From the NCBI GenBank assembly GCA_024036415.1, contig JAMWET010003618.1, positions 1 through 64,000 on the forward strand: 64,000 bases of DNA, in the 5' to 3' direction. The DNA is from Prochilodus magdalenae (Eukaryota > Chordata > Actinopteri > Characiformes > Prochilodontidae). The notes under the pieces were generated by a model, which saw nothing but the letters and a program-made list of their open reading frames with translations, did not search any database and was not told the origin of the DNA. Shown in pieces: positions 15,817 to 64,000 of this stretch (position 1 is its first letter; each line of letters starts with the position of its first letter). The position numbers and the translations under genes are program-made.

Positions 15817-18800
15817 TCATTGCATGATGAAGCCAGTCCTTGGGGGTAGACCAGGACTGGGCCTCTGAGGAAGTGCTGGTGCATACTGTTGTATAAATGG
15901 GCTTGAGTATGATGGCACCATATTAGACGGAGGGACGGAAGGGTAGGGAGCTGCTGAGTACGATACAGCTGATTGCTGCCCTGTTGGTTGAGTTGGTTGG
16001 GTGGGTGGTGGTCTCACAGGAACCGGGGAGCCATTAGCTTGGCCATGGAAGGGCACAGGGGAGTTGGGGATGTGAGGCTGCACAGGCTGATTAGCAGAGG
16101 CCTGTGGCATCTGGAAGCATTTGAGCACCATCTCCTGCAGCTTATCAATCTTCACACGCCGCAAATGAGCCAGCTTCCTTTTGCTCTGGTAGGCATCAAT
16201 GAATGTATCCAAAGACAAATCTCCATCAAGAAAAGAATCAGCCATGTTCTAAAATGTGCATAAGAGAATTGAAGGGGGGTTAAATTATTCTGATGGTAAA
16301 ATACAAGATATGCACTTCAATATAGATTTTTTTTTTCTTCTAGAAATTAGAAACCAAGCTTACCTCTGTTTCCTCCTCTATCTTGGCTCCCTCAGCTTGC
16401 AGCAAGGCCAACAGTGTATCCAGTGAGCTTTTCCCTGAACTGTGATCTTTGTAAGAAGGAAAAAGAACAAAACAACCTTTAAAATTCACCAAATTCTTTC
16501 TTCTAGTAAACTGACTAGAATAAATCTGAAAGTGCTCCTGAACATGTAGTTAAATCCTTGTTTGAATAAACTGAATGCTATGGTAAAGACAACTGAATCA
16601 TGAATAGCTATGGCCAATACCGGAGGAAAACTACTGTAACTATACTCATTAGTATTTCACCGAACCATTAAAATACCTAGCTTCATTAGGCAACGCACAG
16701 ATTTTGAGTGAAATTTCCTAACCTAGAGTGGACTTGCGGAGCTGGTAGGCCTCATACTGCTCCTGTAAACAACAGTACCGCTTGGTTAACTGCATCTTCT
16801 GTTGGTCCAGGCCAGGTTGTAGGCCAAGGTTCTGTTCTGCAAGGCTGCGGTTACTGGCAAGGGTCATCTGCTTAGACTGCTGCACCTCTTGCATCTAGAG
16901 GTAAAATGAGATCAGTCATTAGCAATCTTGTCATAGTTGGCCAGAGGCCATTGCCTGTGTCATTATAGAGTCTAGAAAGAACAGAGACAGAGAATAGAAA
17001 TATGAATCCATACTTACGTTATCTTACATCATATTAATAAAGTATTGTATTTTGAGGAAGAATAGGATCATTGTCTCCAGAGATAATAAGCCTGGTCCCT
17101 CAGTACATTTAGGGATTAAGTCTAGTCATGAACTATAGAGTAGTTCAAATGGAGATTCTCTGAAAAGACAATATAATCCACCCCTAATCCGTGTCCAGCA
17201 CACCAACCTATAGTACACTAGCATGCCTTTTATCATAATGAAATAACATTTTAGCTGACAGTTCAGATCTGTTCTGATTGACTGTCCTATATTGTGCTTC
17301 ATTCAGGAACAGACTTGAAGCCAAAACATTACTTAGACCTTTATTATGAGTGAATTAGCTAAACTGGCTGAACAGGTGGATACAAATGAGGAGCATCACA
17401 CAAATGATTTATTCAAATCAGTTTCTTTATATGTACTGTATGGACCGGGAAGTGAATTGTATGTTTTGTAACTTTAACAGCATTTAAATATGACTTGATA
17501 TATTTTAAAACTTTACCAGTGTTTACATCATTTACTTAAAATAAATAAAAATATAATACACACACACACACACACACAGACCTGACTAATAGCTCCCAGC
17601 TGATGAAAGTTGCAGCTTGAGCTCATATAATCAGACACTGCACAACAGCTAAACCTTTAGGGTAAACATCCAATTGTGAATTGTGTCCTGACCAATATTG
17701 CGATTATACACAATTATGTCCTATATATATATATATATATATATATATTTGGCTGTCTGCCGTGGTCTGATGGTGTTTCTTAATACCAAGAACGTTTCTA
17801 TAAGTTTCCTTGTAAGAATGAACCTGCAAAGACACAAGGACGGAGAATACACACAGAATATGAGATGCGTTGCGTACCTGTACTTGTGAGATTTTAAAAA
17901 CTTTTAAGATACCATTTAGTAGCTGATAAATTCAGTTTTTTAAATTCAGTTTTAAGCGACTAATACCAAATTAGAATATGATGTGCCTGCATGTGTTTGG
18001 TTTGTGACAATTTGAGTAAAAGTAATAAAAAAGGAGAGAAACAAAGTGCTACTAGCCATCATTGCATTGAGTTGAGGTGCTGATGTAAACTGAGAAGAAA
18101 GATTAAGGAGAGACTACCTGCATTGTTAATCTAAGTGAAGCCTTGTCCTGGCCAAATGTCAGATCAAAGTTTAATATGAGGTATTATTTGTACCTTTAAT
18201 GTCTACTTCTTGCCTCAATTTATTTTTCTAAAGTAGATTTTAGTGTATACTGTTTAAGTAAACTGCAGGTCTGTATATTGAGGTTTTAAAAAAAAAAAAT
18301 ATTTGTGCTTGTCACCACCACTTTGGTTTTTGGGACAGAGCAATAACACATCTAGAGGCAGAATCCTCCATTCAACATAAACACAGTGAACATCTAAAAC
18401 AACTGTGGTAAATAAGTCAGTTTGGGCGATTTTGTAGTAACTGTGACAGGACTGTATAATATACTAAACATGAGCAGTTTAATAAAGCAGAATGATATAA
18501 TGCTGGACATGTACACCATAATGGGGCCTATACGTCTTAAAAGTCCCTTTAAAGTCCGTTCCTTACTTTTAACTCCTCTGTCAACAACTGCAGGTTTGCC
18601 TCGAGTCTACAAAAGGTCCTGTGTACATAAAAGTAGACTCTTTGTGTCAATCATCTTAACATGCCAGGCTTCCGTTAGGAGTTTATAGGAAGATGTTACA
18701 CATCTAATAAATCTTCCTGCCATTTGAGCATCTCCTGATTCCAACAATGCTGAGGTCTGAAACGAAAATAACTGGTCATATGGGTTGAGTATATAATATA

Positions 18801-20291
18801 TAATAACTGATAAAATATATAATATAGGCCTACTAAAGATAAGCTGTTTGATCCTATGGCTCTCATACTTTGGAGTCCATCTCCACTCCATGTTTGTAGC
18901 ATCTTGTTCCTTTCATCTTAATAAAAATCCCACTCGGTTTCCACCGTGGTTTTTCTCGTTTATGGATGGTCACGTTGTGTTTTAAAGGAAACCTTTACTG
19001 TTGAGACCCACATGCCTTAAAACAGTGTACATCTCCAGCACTATCAATATACGACATATATACCACTTGTGCATGTTTTATTAAACATAAAAAAATAGGA
19101 CAAAAAAAATCCTCTACATGTAGGCCGCCATAGTTGCACTGTGATGATGTCATACGGTTGCAGTGGAGTCAGTCCTATGGACATAAGACAATCTTTAAAA
19201 GTTGTTATGCTGCTCTAGTTACAGCTGGAAAGGATGATTGTTATGTATTAAGAGATAAATTAGGTACTTGGGTCACTGGTCCTCACTAAGGGCACAAGAG
19301 AGAGAGCAATCATTTAATGCAGCCATAGAAGAAAAATAATAATAATAATTATTATTATTATTATAGGTTTCTGGCTTGGTTTAAGCAGCAGACTGAATGA
19401 TATTGGACAGTCCTTTTAAAGCGCTTTCCTTACTTGTATTCCTTCTCTGTCAACAACTGCAGGTTCGCCTTGAGTCTACAAAAGGTCCTGTGTACATAAA
19501 AGTAGACTTCATAGGAATGCCAGGCTCCTGTCAGACACTTATAAGATGATGTCACGTGTCTAATAAGTCATCTCGCCATTTAAGCATCTTCTGATTCCAG
19601 CGATGCTGAGATCTGAAATGGAGTGAGTCACACTGCAACAGCCACTAAGCCCAGACAGTGTGTAATCATCACAAAGGGAGTCTCTACGGCCATCACACAT
19701 TTACTGGATCATAAACCCACACCAACTATTATATCTGCGTGTAAACTGGGTTTATAATGGCAGGACAAAGCTCTCCAGTTACTGAAGATTTATGGCCAGA
19801 GCAAACAGTTAGTGACAGGTGTAACACCGAACTATTGGTACGTACAATAAGAGCTTCATACTACTCCAGTATTAAAACACTTATTACTGGTAAAGACACA
19901 ATGAGAGTTAACAAATAGCCTAGATGCTCTACTGTAACTCGACAAAACGCGACCATCTGGCAAGCTATCGAACATCTGCATTATTAGCAAGTCTAACGTT
20001 AACGGGAACGTAGCAAAATAATAAGAGAGGTTAAACTGAGGAGGTAATGTGGGAGAGCTTAATAAGACCTGCCTGTTCTGTTCTGGCTAAGTATCCGACA
20101 AAGGGAAGGCCGTTTTCCACACCATACGTTCAAGCAAAGACGATTTTCCTTTCACTTCATTGGTTGCGACCACTTACCTCGTCCATTTCATTGACGATTT
20201 TATTAAGCTTTTCGTCATTCTCGAGCAATTCGTTCAGCTGGGTCACGGAATACGAACTAAATTTACTCGAAAACTCAAGTATTTCTCCCAT
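15817..20291 (-). CDS. Vacuolar protein sorting 37B (ESCRT-I subunit), complete
   Basis: VPS37 joins TSG101, VPS28 and an MVB12/UBAP1 subunit in ESCRT-I, which sorts ubiquitylated cargo into multivesicular endosomes. Exons: 20291-20178 (38 residues, MGEILEF... TQLNELLENDEKL), 16894-16723 (QQSKQMTLASNRSLAEQN), 16446-16364 (SLDTLLALLQAEGAKIEEE) and 16248-15817; 266 residues, against about 285 in human VPS37B. The Mod(r) domain is seen throughout, including FLDGDLSLDTFIDAYQSKRK and HLRRVKIDKLQEMVLK at about 125-165. A Pro/Gln-rich tail ends PGLPPRTGFIMQ, like the VPS37B end and unlike the much longer VPS37C tail. Splice sites are GT-AG and frames join. The start is the first ATG after a GC-rich promoter. 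Confidence 0.93.
17562..17578. repeat. (CA)n microsatellite
   Basis: Short CA run in vps37b intron 1. Confidence 0.9.
17722..17749. repeat. (TA)n microsatellite
   Basis: About 14 TA units in vps37b intron 1. Confidence 0.9.
18545..19620. repeat. Pair of ~210-bp direct repeats in vps37b intron 1
   Basis: Segments 18545-18765 and 19412-19620 share a long, diverged match. Both contain TCAACAACTGCAGGTT, TCTACAAAAGGTCCTGTGTA and ATAAAAGTAGAC, and end in a CTGATTCCA...GCTGAG block. The gap holds unrelated AT-rich DNA and an AAT/ATT palindrome (19337-19368). They could be a local duplication or two insertions of one repeat family. Confidence 0.8.
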
Positions 20292-20333
20292 CGCTGTTTA
20301 TTATTCCTCTCGGCAGCCCTGCTGTTCCCATCA

Positions 20334-20386
20334 GCCGGAACTCGGCGCATCTCGTCCAATCAGAGAGCGAAGGGGGGCTGACGTCA
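20334..20386 (-). promoter_or_regulatory. vps37b promoter with CRE, CCAAT and ETS-like sites
   Basis: A GC-rich block lies just upstream of the vps37b start. It has a perfect palindromic CRE (TGACGTCA, 20379-20386), CCAAT (20355-20359) and CCGGAA (20335-20340). No TATA box is seen, which suits a housekeeping gene. It lies within 110 bases of the slc4a5 poly(A) site on the same strand. Confidence 0.65.
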
Positions 20387-20492
20387 TCGGCTCGGCGTCA
20401 CCTGACTGCCTAAGCTAAACTGCAACAGCCTTGGTTTTATGGAGGACCTTAAGGGACCTTAAGTTAAAGTCTTTTAGGCGTTTTAAAACGTT

Positions 20493-20498
20493 TTTATT
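20493..20498 (-). terminator. slc4a5 poly(A) signal
   Basis: AATAAA on the minus strand, about 460 bases after the stop of the last slc4a5 frame and about 200 bases before the vps37b start codon. Confidence 0.55.
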
Positions 20499-20955
20499 AT
20501 TATTCCTAGCACGCACTACAAATCTTTACAAATGAATTTCATATTCATGCATACAGGCATTCATGTATAAGCACACTGTACAGAACTTCTCCAACCATAT
20601 CTACACCTCTTTTCAACAAAAGCCAAAATGCTAGTAGTGTAATACAACATAATACATGTAAATCAATATTCAGTCTAAGTATTTGATGGCTTATTCTTAA
20701 TTACATCTAAAGATAGTTGAGAGGGCCATCACATTGGGATTATTCAGTTTCCTGTGTTTATCATGTGAGAAAGAAATGCAGGGTATTCGGGTTGTGCTGT
20801 TACAATAAGACTTGAATGTGTTACACAAAGGCTTTCCTACAGAAACCAGTTCACTTGTGGATGCCTTTCTGTCTAATGATGCTTCAGATGTTGGCCCTGG
20901 TTAAAATTAATGCAGTCTGTTGATTTCAGCAGCACACTTTAGTATGCCAGTTTTA

Positions 20956-63822
<42,867 letters not shown>

Positions 63823-64000
63823 CTGAAAAGATTGCAATGTACATCATTAGTTTATATAGAAATCATAAATGTACCACATTAATTTTTTATTTTTCTTTAC
63901 ATACTTAAGTAAAAGTTTATCCCCCACATAATTTTCCTAACCTGCCCCCTGGTGTTTAGAATGGAATTCTTGACGAAATTCCAGACTGTTTGCACTGTAG
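63823..64000. other. slc4a5 intron upstream of the first visible exon
   Basis: No exon seen. The initiating exon(s) must lie beyond base 64000. Confidence 0.6.

Overview
The window is nuclear DNA from a ray-finned fish, probably an ostariophysan-type teleost. It has vertebrate genes split by GT-AG introns, many degraded Tc1/mariner copies, short inverted-repeat DNA elements, a tRNA-derived SINE and many dinucleotide runs. All gene calls come from reading exon translations and splice sites by eye, and family names come from remembered homology. No database search was run.

Layout. (1) About 1-9116, minus strand: the start of a sec14-like (SEC14L2/3/4 type) lipid-binding protein gene. Exons 1-4 (9116 down to 5910) are clean. 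Later exons can still be recognised at about 5630-5775, 4619-4690 and 3669-3797, but they are full of small indels, so the first ~5.8 kb looks like unpolished sequence. (2) 10478-13947, plus strand: a complete six-exon alpha-tubulin gene with CCAAT and TATA boxes and a poly(A) signal. Its protein ends in Glu-Glu with no C-terminal tyrosine. (3) 15817-20291, minus strand: complete vps37b (ESCRT-I subunit) in four exons, tail-to-tail with the tubulin gene. (4) About 20493-63822, minus strand: slc4a5 (electrogenic Na+/HCO3- cotransporter NBCe2). Its 3' end lies about 200 bases upstream of the vps37b start codon. I placed 25 exons; the first coding exon(s) lie beyond base 64000.

The most notable finding is inside slc4a5. 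Two tandem exons (33995-34108 and 32985-33098) have the same length (114 nt), the same phase (0-0) and intact splice sites. They encode alternative versions of one transmembrane helix (probably TM7), 25 of 38 residues identical. One version is NBCe2-like and the other has NBCe1-like residues, which fits a mutually exclusive exon pair. At the 3' end a 118-nt frame-shifting exon and a multi-frame last exon resemble the NBCe1-A/B versus NBCe1-C tail switch, including an open frame ending in a PDZ-type Glu-Thr-Pro-Leu. The intron between 47612 and 55413 holds a 5.6-kb minisatellite of about 190 copies of a 29-bp unit, with internal higher-order duplications.

The four genes have unrelated housekeeping or transport roles (lipid transfer, microtubules, endosomal sorting, bicarbonate transport). 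Nothing suggests a shared pathway; they are simply neighbours.
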